From Pedosphaera sp. (lineage in GTDB: Bacteria; Verrucomicrobiota; Verrucomicrobiia; Limisphaerales; SIBE01), in contig SIBE01000014.1 of NCBI GenBank assembly GCA_009695265.1, positions 1-33,038 of the forward strand: DNA of 33,038 nucleotides, in the 5' to 3' direction. The translations under genes and the position numbers were made by a program. Positions 18,417-27,127 of the stretch are shown one piece after another. The notes below the pieces were generated by a model. The model did not search any database. It had not been told where the DNA came from and saw only the letters and a list, made by a program, of their open reading frames with translations. The first letter of the stretch is position 1, and every line of letters starts with the position of its first letter.

Positions 18417-19472
18417 TCATTGCCTGGCTGAGCTGTCTTTGTTCTCGTAGTAACGCGCAAACCTGCTCGATTCGTAAGCCTCGATGTGCTCACCCGGTTT
18501 GCGGACGACACGCGAGGCGACCCCGGGAGTCGCCTCGATGAATTTCAAGCCGCGCTCCGGGCCAAGAACGCTGACGACTTTCGTCAGGCTGTCTGCCGTC
18601 ATGCAATCTTTGGCAATGACACTCACCAAGCTGTGATCAGTCAGGCCAATGCCCGTGCGCGGATCCACAATGTGCGAGTAACGCTTGCCTTCAATATTGA
18701 GCCTTTGAAAAACGTCGCCGGAGGTAGCAATCGCAGCGTGGCGCAACAAAACAACGGGACCGGGAGGCGCATTCGTGGTATCGAGCGGGGCGATGGCGAT
18801 ATGCCACGCTCGCTTCCCGGGAGGAGGGCCGCTCACGGCCATATCTCCGCCGCCGGCCACCAACGCCTGTTCAATGCCATTCCGACCCAGCGCTCGCAAG
18901 GCTTCGTCCACCGCGAAGCCCTTGGCTATGCCGCCTAGATCGAGGCGCATGTTGGGCACGAGCAATTCGACAGCTTGCCGCGCGGGCCTCAATCGAACGT
19001 GCTGGTATCCGACGGCGTGCCGCGCCTCCAGAAGTCGCGCGGGATCGGGCATTTTTTCTTCACGCCGAGCTTTGCGCCAGAGGTTCACGCATGGCCCGAC
19101 GGTGACGTCGAACGCGCCGGTGCTCCGTTCCGCCAGTTCTTGCGACCGTTTTAACACTCGCCACAAATCGGGGCTGACCCGAACTTCATTTCCGCTGCCG
19201 GAGGTGCGAGAGAGCTTGCTCAGCTCGCTCTCCGGCTCATAGTCGCTCATGCTGTCATTGAGTTGTTTAATGCGCTGAAAGGCGGCCTCGGCCGCGCGGT
19301 CGGCGCTCAGTTGGTCGGAAGCATACAAGACGATGCGGAACGGCAAGCCCATCTGTGCTTGCTGATATTCATATCGAGTCAGCGGAGGATTCTCAGGTGG
19401 GTGAGAGACGCACGATGACGCCGCCAGCAACAGCGTCAGGAGCAAGAGCCAAACGGAACGTAAATGGTTCAT
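18417..19472 (-). CDS. apbE: FAD:protein FMN transferase (ApbE), lipoprotein-like
   Basis: A 351-residue ApbE-family flavin transferase that attaches FMN covalently to threonine of periplasmic-facing flavoproteins such as NqrB/C or RnfG/D. The start at 19472 has an AAGGA ribosome-binding site and gives a lipoprotein-like signal (LLLLTLLLAASSC, Cys near residue 21; the lipobox is imperfect). Family motifs: MSDYEPESELSKLSR, AFDVTVGPCVNLW, LDLGGIAKGFAVDEAL, VAGGGDMAVSG, YSHIVDPRTG, and the metal-binding CMTADSLTKVV. No obvious client flavoprotein lies nearby, although oxidoreductase-type exported proteins follow. Its C-terminus faces tgt across the adapter-like sequence. Confidence 0.93.
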   Translation of the reverse strand: MNHLRSVWLLLLTLLLAASSCVSHPPENPPLTRYEYQQAQMGLPFRIVLYASDQLSADRAAEAAFQRIKQLNDSMSDYEPESELSKLSRTSGSGNEVRVSPDLWRVLKRSQELAERSTGAFDVTVGPCVNLWRKARREEKMPDPARLLEARHAVGYQHVRLRPARQAVELLVPNMRLDLGGIAKGFAVDEALRALGRNGIEQALVAGGGDMAVSGPPPGKRAWHIAIAPLDTTNAPPGPVVLLRHAAIATSGDVFQRLNIEGKRYSHIVDPRTGIGLTDHSLVSVIAKDCMTADSLTKVVSVLGPERGLKFIEATPGVASRVVRKPGEHIEAYESSRFARYYENKDSSARQ

Positions 19473-19721
19473 AGGATTCCTTGAGCGGAACGGACGGTTT
19501 TGATTTAACGCGGCGAGGGCCAGTTGATATTCGTGAACGAACTCTGTCGCGCTGTCTGCATCTTCAGGACGCCCGATAGTCGCACGCTGCTGTTTGGGCT
19601 CGTCAGTCACGGCCGTTCAGACTATTTGGTTCAGCGTTGGCGTCACGACAAAAGACGTGCGTGCGACAAAGTTAAAGTTCATTCGACAAACGGTGCGTGC
19701 CAGAGATAGGCTGGAGCCTTA

Positions 19722-20969
19722 ATGCTCCTCAAATTCATCAGCGCGTTTGGGCTCGTGGCTATTGTGGGATTGGCGTGGGCGCTCTCGGAAAAGCGGCGGC
19801 TCTTTCCGTGGCGCACCGTGATCTCGGGTATCGCCATGCAATTCGCCATCGCTGTTTTTGTTCTCCGCACCGATGCTGGCTTAAGTTTTTTCAACGGCTG
19901 CCAGCGCGCCGTGAACCGCTTCATTGCTTTCGCTGACGAGGGCAACCGCATGGTCTTTGGCCCGCTGGCTCAACCCGATGTTCTGGCCAAGTCGTTTGGC
20001 CCGGAGAACACATTCCTATTTGTTATCACAGTGACAGGAACCATCATCCTGGTCTCCGCCGTTTCCACGCTTCTGTATCATTACGGTGTGCTTCAGGTCA
20101 TCGTCCGCGGGATGGCGTGGGTAATGCGCCGCGTGATGGGCACAAGCGGCAGCGAAACACTCGCGGCCGCGGCGAACATTTTCATGGGCCAGACCGAAGC
20201 GCCGCTCGTCGTCCGACCCTACCTCTGCGGAATGACCCGCAGCGAGTTGAATTGCCTCATGATCGGCGGGTTCGCCAATATCGCCGGTGGAGTGCTGGCG
20301 GTTTATTCGGGAATGCTGAAAATCCCAGCCGGCCATCTCATCACTCAATCCGTCATGAGCGCGCCGGCGGCGCTGCTCATCGCCAAAGTGCTGGTGCCCG
20401 AGACCCAGGTAAGTGAAACCGCCGGCGGAGCCGATGCCAAAATCGAGCGCGAGAGCATCAACGGAATCGACGCTATATGCATCGGCGCGAGCGAAGGCAT
20501 GAAGCTCTCGATTAACGTCGCCGCGATGCTGATCGCATTCACGGCCGTCGTTGCGGCTGCGAATTGGCTGATCGGCCATCTGGTCAGCTCTGTGGGTTGG
20601 CAGACCGATAAGCCGCTGCAGGAGTTCCTGGGCTACCTGAACGCGCCTTTCGCCTGGCTCATGGGCATCCCCGCCAAGGACTGCGTAACGATCGGCCAGA
20701 TTCTGGGCGAGCGCATCGTGCTCAACGAATTCTTTGGTTACATTACGCTCAACGCAAAAAAGGCCCTCCTAGACGAACGGAGCTACACTCTTGCCACCTA
20801 TGCGCTCTGTGGTTTCGCGAACCTTGGCAGCGTCGCCATCCAAATAGGAGGCATCGGAGCCCTCGCGCCCTCGCGGCGCAACGATCTGGTTCGGCTCGGC
20901 ATGAAGGCCATGTTTGGCGGTTTGCTCGCGTGCTACATGACGGCATGTATCGCGGGCGTGCTGCTGTAG
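19722..20969 (+). CDS. Concentrative nucleoside transporter (CNT/NupC family)
   Basis: A 415-residue inner-membrane nucleoside:cation symporter with about eight to ten hydrophobic segments. The nucleoside-site motif MGQTEAPLVVRPYL (Q157, T158, E159) is followed by GGFANIAGGVLAVYSG and by LNEFFGYITL, matching the two re-entrant hairpins and unwound helices of the family. ICIGASEGMKLSINVAAML is also typical. ATG 19722 follows GGAG. Substrate (uridine, purine nucleosides or both) and the coupling ion (H+ or Na+) cannot be read from sequence. It is divergent from apbE, with about 250 bp between them. Confidence 0.93.
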   Translation: MLLKFISAFGLVAIVGLAWALSEKRRLFPWRTVISGIAMQFAIAVFVLRTDAGLSFFNGCQRAVNRFIAFADEGNRMVFGPLAQPDVLAKSFGPENTFLFVITVTGTIILVSAVSTLLYHYGVLQVIVRGMAWVMRRVMGTSGSETLAAAANIFMGQTEAPLVVRPYLCGMTRSELNCLMIGGFANIAGGVLAVYSGMLKIPAGHLITQSVMSAPAALLIAKVLVPETQVSETAGGADAKIERESINGIDAICIGASEGMKLSINVAAMLIAFTAVVAAANWLIGHLVSSVGWQTDKPLQEFLGYLNAPFAWLMGIPAKDCVTIGQILGERIVLNEFFGYITLNAKKALLDERSYTLATYALCGFANLGSVAIQIGGIGALAPSRRNDLVRLGMKAMFGGLLACYMTACIAGVLL

Positions 20970-21080
20970 GCTCAGCTTTTGACGCCAATACGGAAAATGT
21001 CAGCGACCGAAATGAGAATTGCTGAGCTCCTGGGTTTCAGGTTTGACTTTCCGGGATGTAGCCCTAGTTTGCCCCCACGC

Positions 21081-21455
21081 ATGACGCGCAAACTGATTCA
21101 ATGGTCCGCCATTTTCGCGATTGTCTTTTCGATTGGCGCGCACTGGGTCGTTTTGCAATCGTTCGCGTGGTTTGGTATGGCGGTCAGTTTTTCACAAACG
21201 GTGCCGCTCAAGGAAGCTCTAGGGAAGACGTTCGATGGCCAGCATCCTTGCAAGCTGTGCGACTTCGTGGCGAAAGGCAAACATCAGGAAAAGCATGAGT
21301 CGCGGCAACAGCAGATGTCCAAGTTGAATTTGTTTTGCGTTGAACGGCAACTCCTGTTTCTCGGACCGCAGCCTTTCGGAGTGCCTACGGTTCGGCCATC
21401 CTTGTTGCTCAGTCGTCTTGAAGCTCCACCCGCTCCGCCTCCACGCCGGGCTTAA
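21081..21455 (+). CDS. Small membrane/periplasmic protein with CxxC motif
   Basis: A 124-residue uncharacterised protein. An N-terminal hydrophobic segment (about residues 5-30, IQWSAIFAIVFSIGAHWVVL) acts as anchor or signal. A HPCKLCDFVAKGKHQEK segment (near residues 54-70) provides a His-x-Cys-x2-Cys metal-binding or redox-like motif, and the C-terminus is proline-rich. An earlier in-frame ATG at 20979 would add 34 residues of poor quality ahead of the hydrophobic segment, so 21081 is preferred. It opens a run of exported proteins and may be involved in metal handling (inference only). Confidence 0.65.
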   Translation: MTRKLIQWSAIFAIVFSIGAHWVVLQSFAWFGMAVSFSQTVPLKEALGKTFDGQHPCKLCDFVAKGKHQEKHESRQQQMSKLNLFCVERQLLFLGPQPFGVPTVRPSLLLSRLEAPPAPPPRRA

Positions 21456-21579
21456 CTCCCCTCTCTTGTCGGCTCAGCGCAATGGCGTCTGAGTTGTCTC
21501 TACGACCCTTCAGCCTAATCCAGGCTAAGCCCGTTTATCCCAATCCCGAAGCACTCGATGCGCTGTCGGTTGACTCGAA

Positions 21580-22221
21580 ATGAAAAGCCGTTATAGGCGT
21601 GGTTTTACTCTCATCGAACTGCTGGTGGTCATCTCCATCATCGCGGTGCTCGCGAGCTTGTTGCTGCCGGCGCTGGGCCGAGCTAAAGCCAAAGCCCACG
21701 CAACAAAATGCCTTGGCAACCTCAAACAGATCGGTCTCGCAAGCGTCATGTACGCGGATGACAACATCGATGCGCTGCCGCGTTCCTCGCACCAGGGTCA
21801 ATCATGGGTTGGTTCGTTGCAGCCTTACACAGCAGGCACAAATCTTTGGCGCTGTCCCAAGGACACGAACTTAAAGCGACCTTACAGTTATGCGATCAAC
21901 GATTTCTTACTGCCGCCAAGCACCGCTGCGAGCGAGATTAATTACTCCAAAGCGACGGCGATCCCGTCACCGACCGAGACGTTCTTCATGACCGAGTGCG
22001 CTGATCGTTACGCGAATAGCGACCACTTCCACTTCATCGATCCCGAGGATGGCGGGTACTCGACAAACGCATTCTCTCCGCAAGTCGCCGTGCAGCGGCA
22101 TCTGACGATGGCCAATTACCTGTATGTCGATGGTCATGTCGAGCAACTCAACAGGAACATCGTCCAAAGAAAACTGAATCAAACAAGCTCCCGTTTCGTG
22201 AACCCGGCTGGAAATCCCTAA
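21580..22221 (+). CDS. Pseudopilin-like protein, second copy type
   Basis: A 213-residue pseudopilin with leader MKSRYRRG, cleavage before [20 protein letters not shown] and glutamate at mature position 5. The globular part has the common PVC layout: [22 protein letters not shown], a WRCPKD segment, YAINDF, and a short glycine-aspartate end ([12 protein letters not shown]) like the H-X9-DG group. It lies 36 bp before the next gene and is probably co-transcribed with it. Like the gene at 9519, it has no secretion-apparatus neighbours. Confidence 0.85.
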   Translation: MKSRYRRGFTLIELLVVISIIAVLASLLLPALGRAKAKAHATKCLGNLKQIGLASVMYADDNIDALPRSSHQGQSWVGSLQPYTAGTNLWRCPKDTNLKRPYSYAINDFLLPPSTAASEINYSKATAIPSPTETFFMTECADRYANSDHFHFIDPEDGGYSTNAFSPQVAVQRHLTMANYLYVDGHVEQLNRNIVQRKLNQTSSRFVNPAGNP

Positions 22222-22257
22222 GCTCAAAAAACCCTCACTTTGAAGACTCCAGCTCTG

Positions 22258-23094
22258 ATGAAGAATAAAATTCTCACTCAAATTTTAACCACAATCGCGT
22301 TCGTGATTTCGGCGAGTATCGCTTCCGCTCAAGATCACGGACATCTCAACGCCGGAGCCGTGGGAACGAAGCAAAGCGATAAGCTCGTGTTCGACAACGC
22401 CGGAGATTTCTTAACAAACTCCGCCTACGTCAAAACACTCACGTTTACCAATGGCGGAACCTACGCTGGCTATTATCAGGGAAACATCACGCTGACCGCC
22501 TTGGCTGCGACGCCTCCTTTTGGCGGTCCCGCTCCCAATGCTCCAGCGCTCGGTTCGGTGATCCGCGCGCAACTGGCTTCGGTCGATGGGCCGCCGGGCG
22601 GGTCGTTTGGTTTCTGGGACGCGGGCGCAACGAATCCAACAATTGGTTTAATGAGCGGGCAGACCGGCACCAACATGTGGCGTTTGACCGAGAGCGACGG
22701 CTCGCCCGGCTCAGATCCCTACGGCCACTTCCACGGACGCCGTTTCACTGCGACAAAGCCGGGCTTGTACACCGTAAGCTTTAGGGTATTCGACACCTCG
22801 TCAAATGGCGCGAGCGGGGGACCCATTCACACACCATCAGAGGCGCTTCCGATTTATTTCCAGGCCGGCCTCACGATCACTTCGCTGATGAGAACCGGCA
22901 ATGTCGCAACCGTGACGTACGGCTCAATTACAAATCAGAGGTTCAGTCTCGAGTACACGGCCGATTTGCTATCGCCGAACAGTTGGACAGCAGTCGGCGC
23001 GCCGGTGACTGGAACCGACTTGTTACAATCGCAGCAAGACACCAACATTACGGGTGTCGCCCGATTCTACCGGGTTAAGGCGACAGTGCCGTAG
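22258..23094 (+). CDS. Secreted protein with His-containing N-terminus and FYRVK tail
   Basis: A 278-residue exported protein, family not recognised with certainty. The signal peptide (MKNKILTQILTTIAFVISAS) cleaves near ASA-QD, residue 24; a TTG at 22240 would only add six residues. The mature start DHGHLNAGA and the later DPYGHFHGRRF followed by PGLYTVSFRVFD recall choice-of-anchor M or cell-wall repeat proteins and could bind metal. The last 60 residues (RFSLEYTADLL, then NSWTAVG, ending ARFYRVKATVP) form a tail shared with two other proteins in the window. It follows the pseudopilin closely and ends 49 bp before the convergent broken outer-membrane gene. Confidence 0.75.
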   Translation: MKNKILTQILTTIAFVISASIASAQDHGHLNAGAVGTKQSDKLVFDNAGDFLTNSAYVKTLTFTNGGTYAGYYQGNITLTALAATPPFGGPAPNAPALGSVIRAQLASVDGPPGGSFGFWDAGATNPTIGLMSGQTGTNMWRLTESDGSPGSDPYGHFHGRRFTATKPGLYTVSFRVFDTSSNGASGGPIHTPSEALPIYFQAGLTITSLMRTGNVATVTYGSITNQRFSLEYTADLLSPNSWTAVGAPVTGTDLLQSQQDTNITGVARFYRVKATVP

Positions 23095-23143
23095 CCGGGG
23101 ATCGGCAAGGACGAAGTGGAGACGGATTGGTCGGCACCGGCGT

Positions 23144-24118
23144 TCAGAAGCTCCACGCAACACTCGCGTGAATGCGGTAATCGGGGACATTCTGGAGGCC
23201 GTTGTTTTCGATTTGCAAAGGAACATCCACACCGGCGCGGGCGCTGAAATGGTTGCCCATCGTCAAGCCAAGTTGAGGGCCAAAATACCACGCCGTAGAG
23301 CCGGTTTGGCTTGATTTACGGTCAAAATACTCGGACCGCGCCATGGTTTCGTAAACCGCATTGCCCTGCAAACTCAGGCTGTATCGCTCGTTCAGCAGAA
23401 AGAAATATCCGGGACCACCCGAAACCATGAGATCATCTCCATATTTAAAAGAGGATTCACCCTCGGTGCGCAGGTAATACTGGAACTCCGTAGTGAAAAA
23501 AGCACGTTTCCAACGCAGGTTAAGCGTTGTTCCAACAACTCCATCGAAAGAGCCTGAACCCAGAGCTAAGTCGTGCGGATGAACTCCGCTGATTGCGTGG
23601 CTGTGACCGGCGGGAAAGAATGAATTGTAGAAGGCTTCCTGCTCGACGTCCTTCCGCACAAAGTCGGCGCCGCCGGTCGGAAATTTGACACCTCCAAGCA
23701 ACTGGAGCTGGACGGAATAATCTTTCTTGGTTTGCTGCCAAGCGCTCCAGCGGCCAATCAACGCGATGTCACCCAAGCCGGCAACACTTCCCTCCCTGGC
23801 GGCTGCTTGATTGTAAAAGCGATACGACCTGGAGATTATCGGGATGTTCAGACTGAGTCCGAAATGCCGCGTAAAATTGTATCCAGGCACTAGGTGCGTG
23901 ATAGAGCTGTCCAGGAATTAGGGATTCGACACCGAGATTGATTTCCCTTCGAATTGTAAATTGCGAAAGGGAATAAACTGCTCCGCGGCCGTAAAAAGAA
24001 AGCCGCTCGATTCGCCCTGAGCCTTGCTGACGCTGTAAACAGCGCAGAGGTCACAAGCGACTGTGGACTGAATCGACATTCCAAGTAACATCAAAAAGAG
24101 CGCTGCCGGATGCTTCAT
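23144..24118 (-). pseudogene. Outer-membrane beta-barrel-like protein interrupted by an in-frame TAA
   Basis: One reading frame spans 24118 to 23144 (324 codons) but holds a TAA stop at 23920-23918, codon 67. Before it come a signal peptide and CDLCAVYSVSKAQGESSG (mature N-terminus). After it the frame continues FLDSSITHLVPGYNFTRHFG, then LNIPIISRSYRF and many alternating beta segments to a terminal aromatic (HASVAWSF), typical of an outer-membrane barrel. The join reads as one continuous family-like segment. A CAA-to-TAA change, or a sequencing error, is the simplest cause. The codon is TAA and cannot encode selenocysteine. The second half could only be made from an internal GTG at 23890 without a signal peptide, so the gene is probably inactive. 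Confidence 0.75.
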
Positions 24119-24206
24119 GCGGTGGACACGATATCGATCACTCGTCTGTTGCCAAGGATTCTTCGGCCTTCATTGGTGTCCTACAATTGGCGCTGGAGTG
24201 GTCGTG

Positions 24207-24644
24207 CTAGGGTGAAATGGCGAGCCTATAGAATCTGTGCGCATTCGTCGTCAGCGGGTCGGCCACAATATAATGGTTGGGGAATGGCAGCGCTCGCACT
24301 GCGTAGAGTTCGGACCAATTTGTTGAAAGCAGTGAGTTGGAGAATTGAAGCACATAGGCTCTTCCAGTCTCGGTATCAAAATGCACAAGGATCAGATCGT
24401 TCAGTCGCTCGACTTTGTAGATCTTCGGTTCTGTGTCTTGCTCAGCGTTCTTGCGAACAATCAGACTCGTCAGCGCGAGACGAGTCGCGCCTGATCCTCC
24501 TCGATCAAAGTTGGCTTGTCCCGGATTTGCCGAATCACCCTTCACCCGGTTGGGTGCTTGAATGGAATCGGATGCTGAGATGACCTGGCTCAATCCAATC
24601 CAAAAGACCATGGTTTTCTTGAGCCAGCGCTTGACGCAAGCCAT
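24207..24644 (-). CDS. Small secreted protein with FYRL C-terminal tail
   Basis: About 145 residues, unknown function. The start is uncertain: ATG 24644 gives a compact signal peptide (KRWLKKTMVFWIGLSQVISA), while ATG 24689 adds 15 residues. The last 65 residues (VERLNDLILVHFDTETGRAY, LQFSNSLLSTNWSELY, HRFYRLAISP) match in pattern the tails of the 1115-residue protein and of the 278-residue protein at 22258. There is almost nothing else in the mature chain, so this may be a free-standing version of the tail domain. It is divergent from the selenoprotein candidate, about 260 bp away. Confidence 0.6.
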   Translation of the reverse strand: MACVKRWLKKTMVFWIGLSQVISASDSIQAPNRVKGDSANPGQANFDRGGSGATRLALTSLIVRKNAEQDTEPKIYKVERLNDLILVHFDTETGRAYVLQFSNSLLSTNWSELYAVRALPFPNHYIVADPLTTNAHRFYRLAISP

Positions 24645-24904
24645 CGCGGTTTCGACTGATTGCCTTGTCTCCAACAATGATGTTTGCATGCTGTTATGAG
24701 CTGAGCCTAGCATTTGTGTTCCCGGAGCTACCATTACAAATCGTTGGTCAAGCCTCGGCATTCGAGCTTTCCCGTCTTACTCGACTCCGCCGGTCGGCCG
24801 AGAGCTCACATGCTTTTCGGTTGCGCATTTGAATTGTCGAGTCCACTGTTCGCCTCGTTGCTGTATGCTTGCATGTAACGTGGATCGTCGCGGTTTCTGC
24901 TGAT

Positions 24905-25738
24905 ATGAAAAAAATCGAGATCTTCATGGTGATTGGCCTTCTTCTTCTCGGAGTGCATTGCCTCGGCCAAGACGTTGCCGGGATCGGAGTCATTCTGAAC
25001 AAGGAGAAAGACGGGATCGTGGTCAAGCAAGTTTTGGCCGGAGCGCCAGCCGCAATCAGCAATAAGATCAAGGCAAACGATCGAATCATTGCTATCGGGC
25101 AGGGCGACAAAGCTTCCGTTAGTATCGAGGGTAAGAATCTCAGTGAGATCGTGCAAATGATTCGAGGTCCCAAAGGAACGGTCGTTCGTGTCACGATACT
25201 TCCGGACGGAAAAGAAAATGCGCAACCCGAGGTGATCAGCCTTGTCCGTGGCGAGATAAAAGAGATCGCGGCGGCACCGCCCACCGAGGAAAATCGGGTG
25301 GGTGCGACGGCTCCGGAAATCGCCGGGGAAGATTTGGACGGCAAGAAGTTTAAGTTGAGCGATTACCGAGGGAAAGTCGTGTTGATTGATTTCTGGGGAG
25401 ATTGGTGAGGCCCCTGTCGGGCTATGTACCCGCACGAGCGGTCGCTCGTGAAGCGAATGGCAGGAAAGCCTTTTGTTCTACTCGGCGTGAACAGTGATCC
25501 GAAGGACCACCTTCGGGCAACGCTCAAGAAAGAGAACATCACTTGGCGCTCTTGGTGGGATGGCGGCAATACCAGCGGGCCGATTGCCCAGGCGTGGGGG
25601 ATCCGAGGTTGGCCCACGCTCTATGTGGTCGATCACAAGGGAGTGATCCGGCACCAACACGTCGGGTCACCTGGCGACGAGGTTTTGGATGCCGAACTGG
25701 AAAAGCTCATCCGAGCAGCGGAGGCGACCAAAGAATAA
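24905..25738 (+). CDS. Candidate selenoprotein: exported PDZ + TlpA/thioredoxin-like protein, TGA at active site
   Basis: A 277-residue protein if TGA 25406-25408 is read as selenocysteine (U168). The signal segment (residues 1-22, FMVIGLLLLGVHCLG) leads to a PDZ domain (about 24-115, GIGVILNKEKDGIVVKQVL, ANDRIIAIGQG, IRGPKGTVVRVTI) like those of C-terminal processing proteases. A TlpA/redoxin domain follows (130-277): GATAPEIAGEDLDGKKFKL, then VLIDFWGDW-U-GPC (C171), LLGVNSD and the cis-proline loop RGWPTLY (P237). The frame is identical and open on both sides of the TGA, which sits exactly where the first cysteine of WCGPC belongs. A SECIS-like hairpin follows. The expected role is thiol/disulfide or peroxide reduction outside the cytoplasm. 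The alternative is a nonsense mutation or sequencing error. ATG 24869 is a weaker start. Confidence 0.75.
25433..25450 (+). promoter_or_regulatory. Candidate bacterial SECIS element
   Basis: CACGAGC (25433-25439) pairs perfectly with GCTCGTG (25444-25450) around a GGTC loop, 31 nt after the in-frame TGA. This meets the published bacterial SECIS pattern: stem of 4-16 bp, loop of 3-14 nt with a G in its first two positions, and loop 16-37 nt after the UGA. The GGUC apical loop is the same as in E. coli fdhF. The bulged U of the E. coli element is not evident. Confidence 0.65.
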
Positions 25739-26056
25739 ATTCGCAATTTTATGCTGATGGTTAGGCGTTTGGGGTTTCTCCCAACGTTCTGCCTCTGACC
25801 GAATCCCACTCGGTCAGGATGATCCGGGATTGTCTAAACGCTTCAACATTGATCAAAGTCGCCGCCGGGAAAATCGAGCGTGTTCGATAGCGTTGTTGAT
25901 CTCAGCCATGCCTCTCCGGTTGCCTGACAGATCGGACAGGGAATCATGCGCTGCGGTTGGTCTTCGACAAAGTCGCGTTCCGCAAATCGAAATTATCAAC
26001 CAACGGGATCGGCATGGTTTCACCGATTGATCAGATGCAATAAAGTAGCAGTAACG
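25739..26056. other. Intergenic region with one hairpin
   Basis: No gene is supported in these 318 bases. CTGACCGA (25795-25802) and TCGGTCAG (25810-25817) form a perfect 8-bp hairpin with a 7-nt loop, 57 bp after the selenoprotein candidate. It may be a transcription end, although no T-tract follows. The rest shows no clear motif; the frame of the next gene is open from 25946 but the coding character starts at 26057. Confidence 0.4.
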
Positions 26057-27127
26057 ATGACAAGCCATATCCCCACAACTTCGGGTTCGCCCGCCCTACC
26101 TCCATCGGCCATTCAATCGGAAGATCAACTGGATGAGATCATGACCCGACCGTCTCCGCGGCTTATCGAGCACGTTAAAACGTTGAAGAGTCCTCTGCTG
26201 GTATTAGGCGCTGCCGGGAAGATGGGACCCTCGTTGGCGGTGTCCGTGCAGCGCGCCGCCGCTGCTGCTGGGCACGACTTGAAGATCATCGCGGTCAGCC
26301 GGTTCTCCGGCAGCCAAACGCGGCAGTGGCTGGAGTCGCGCGGCGTGGCAACCATCACCTGCGACTTGCTTGAGCGAGGGGCATTCGAGCAATTGCCCGA
26401 CACACTTAACTTGATCTATTTGGTCGGTCTGAAGTTTGGCACGCAGCAAAATCCGTCGTTGACTTGGGCAGTCAACACCTTGGTTCCAACTCATGTCGTG
26501 GAACGCTTTCCTCAAGCTCGCACCGTCGCCTTGTCCACTGGCAATGTCTATCCATTGGTTCCAGTGAATAGCGGTGGCGCGAACGAAACGGATTTGTTGA
26601 CACCGCTGGGCGAATACTCGAATGCGGCCGTCGCTCGCGAACGGTTGTTTGAGTATAGCGCCCGGAAGTACGGCACTCCGTTAGCGCTGCTCCGATTGAA
26701 CTACGCGGTCGATTTACGCTATGGCGTGCTGTTGGAAATTGCCCAAAAAGTTTGGGCGAACCAGCCTGTGGACGTAACGACCGGCTACTTCAACTGCATT
26801 TGGCAAGGCGATGCCAACGAGATGATCGTGCGCTCGCTTGACTTGGCCTCCACGCCGCCGACCGCCTTTAATCTCACCGGGGCGGAGACGCTCTCAGTGC
26901 GCGAGCTAGCCTATCGTTTCGGTGAGTTGATGGGACGCCCCGTGGGGATTGTTAGCACGGAAGCGGAGACGGCGCTGTTGAGCAATCCTGCCCGCCTGTG
27001 TGCGACCCTGGGGAAACCGGCAACAGCGTTGGAAATGGTTTGTGGCTGGACGGCACATTGGGTCATGAGTGGTGGGGCAACTCTCGGCAAAGCGACTCGG
27101 TTTGAGGTTCGCGATGGACGATTTTAG
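26057..27127 (+). CDS. NAD-dependent epimerase/dehydratase-like protein with altered active site
   Basis: A 356-residue extended-SDR protein. The Rossmann motif LVLGAAGKMGPSLA (residues 48-61) and the LSTGNVYP segment (159-166) follow the NAD-epimerase pattern, but the usual YxxxK is YSNAA here (Y187, Ala at 191), so the catalytic lysine is missing. The C-terminal half (RLNYAVDLRYGVLLEIAQ, then GYFNCIWQGDANEMIVRSL and FNLTGAETLSVRELA) resembles sugar-nucleotide epimerase-like proteins that handle sugars or act as reductases. The frame is open from 25946, yet ATG 26057 starts the better sequence. Substrate unknown; a non-catalytic or altered reaction is possible. It stands alone. Confidence 0.75.
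   Translation: MTSHIPTTSGSPALPPSAIQSEDQLDEIMTRPSPRLIEHVKTLKSPLLVLGAAGKMGPSLAVSVQRAAAAAGHDLKIIAVSRFSGSQTRQWLESRGVATITCDLLERGAFEQLPDTLNLIYLVGLKFGTQQNPSLTWAVNTLVPTHVVERFPQARTVALSTGNVYPLVPVNSGGANETDLLTPLGEYSNAAVARERLFEYSARKYGTPLALLRLNYAVDLRYGVLLEIAQKVWANQPVDVTTGYFNCIWQGDANEMIVRSLDLASTPPTAFNLTGAETLSVRELAYRFGELMGRPVGIVSTEAETALLSNPARLCATLGKPATALEMVCGWTAHWVMSGGATLGKATRFEVRDGRF

Noticed and set aside
23918-23920. TAA in the outer-membrane gene as a recoding site
   Set aside because: Selenocysteine uses UGA and pyrrolysine UAG; TAA has no known amino-acid recoding in standard-code bacteria.
24869-24904. Earlier ATG for the selenoprotein candidate
   Set aside because: It adds 12 residues before the MKK signal peptide start with no benefit; 24905 is preferred.
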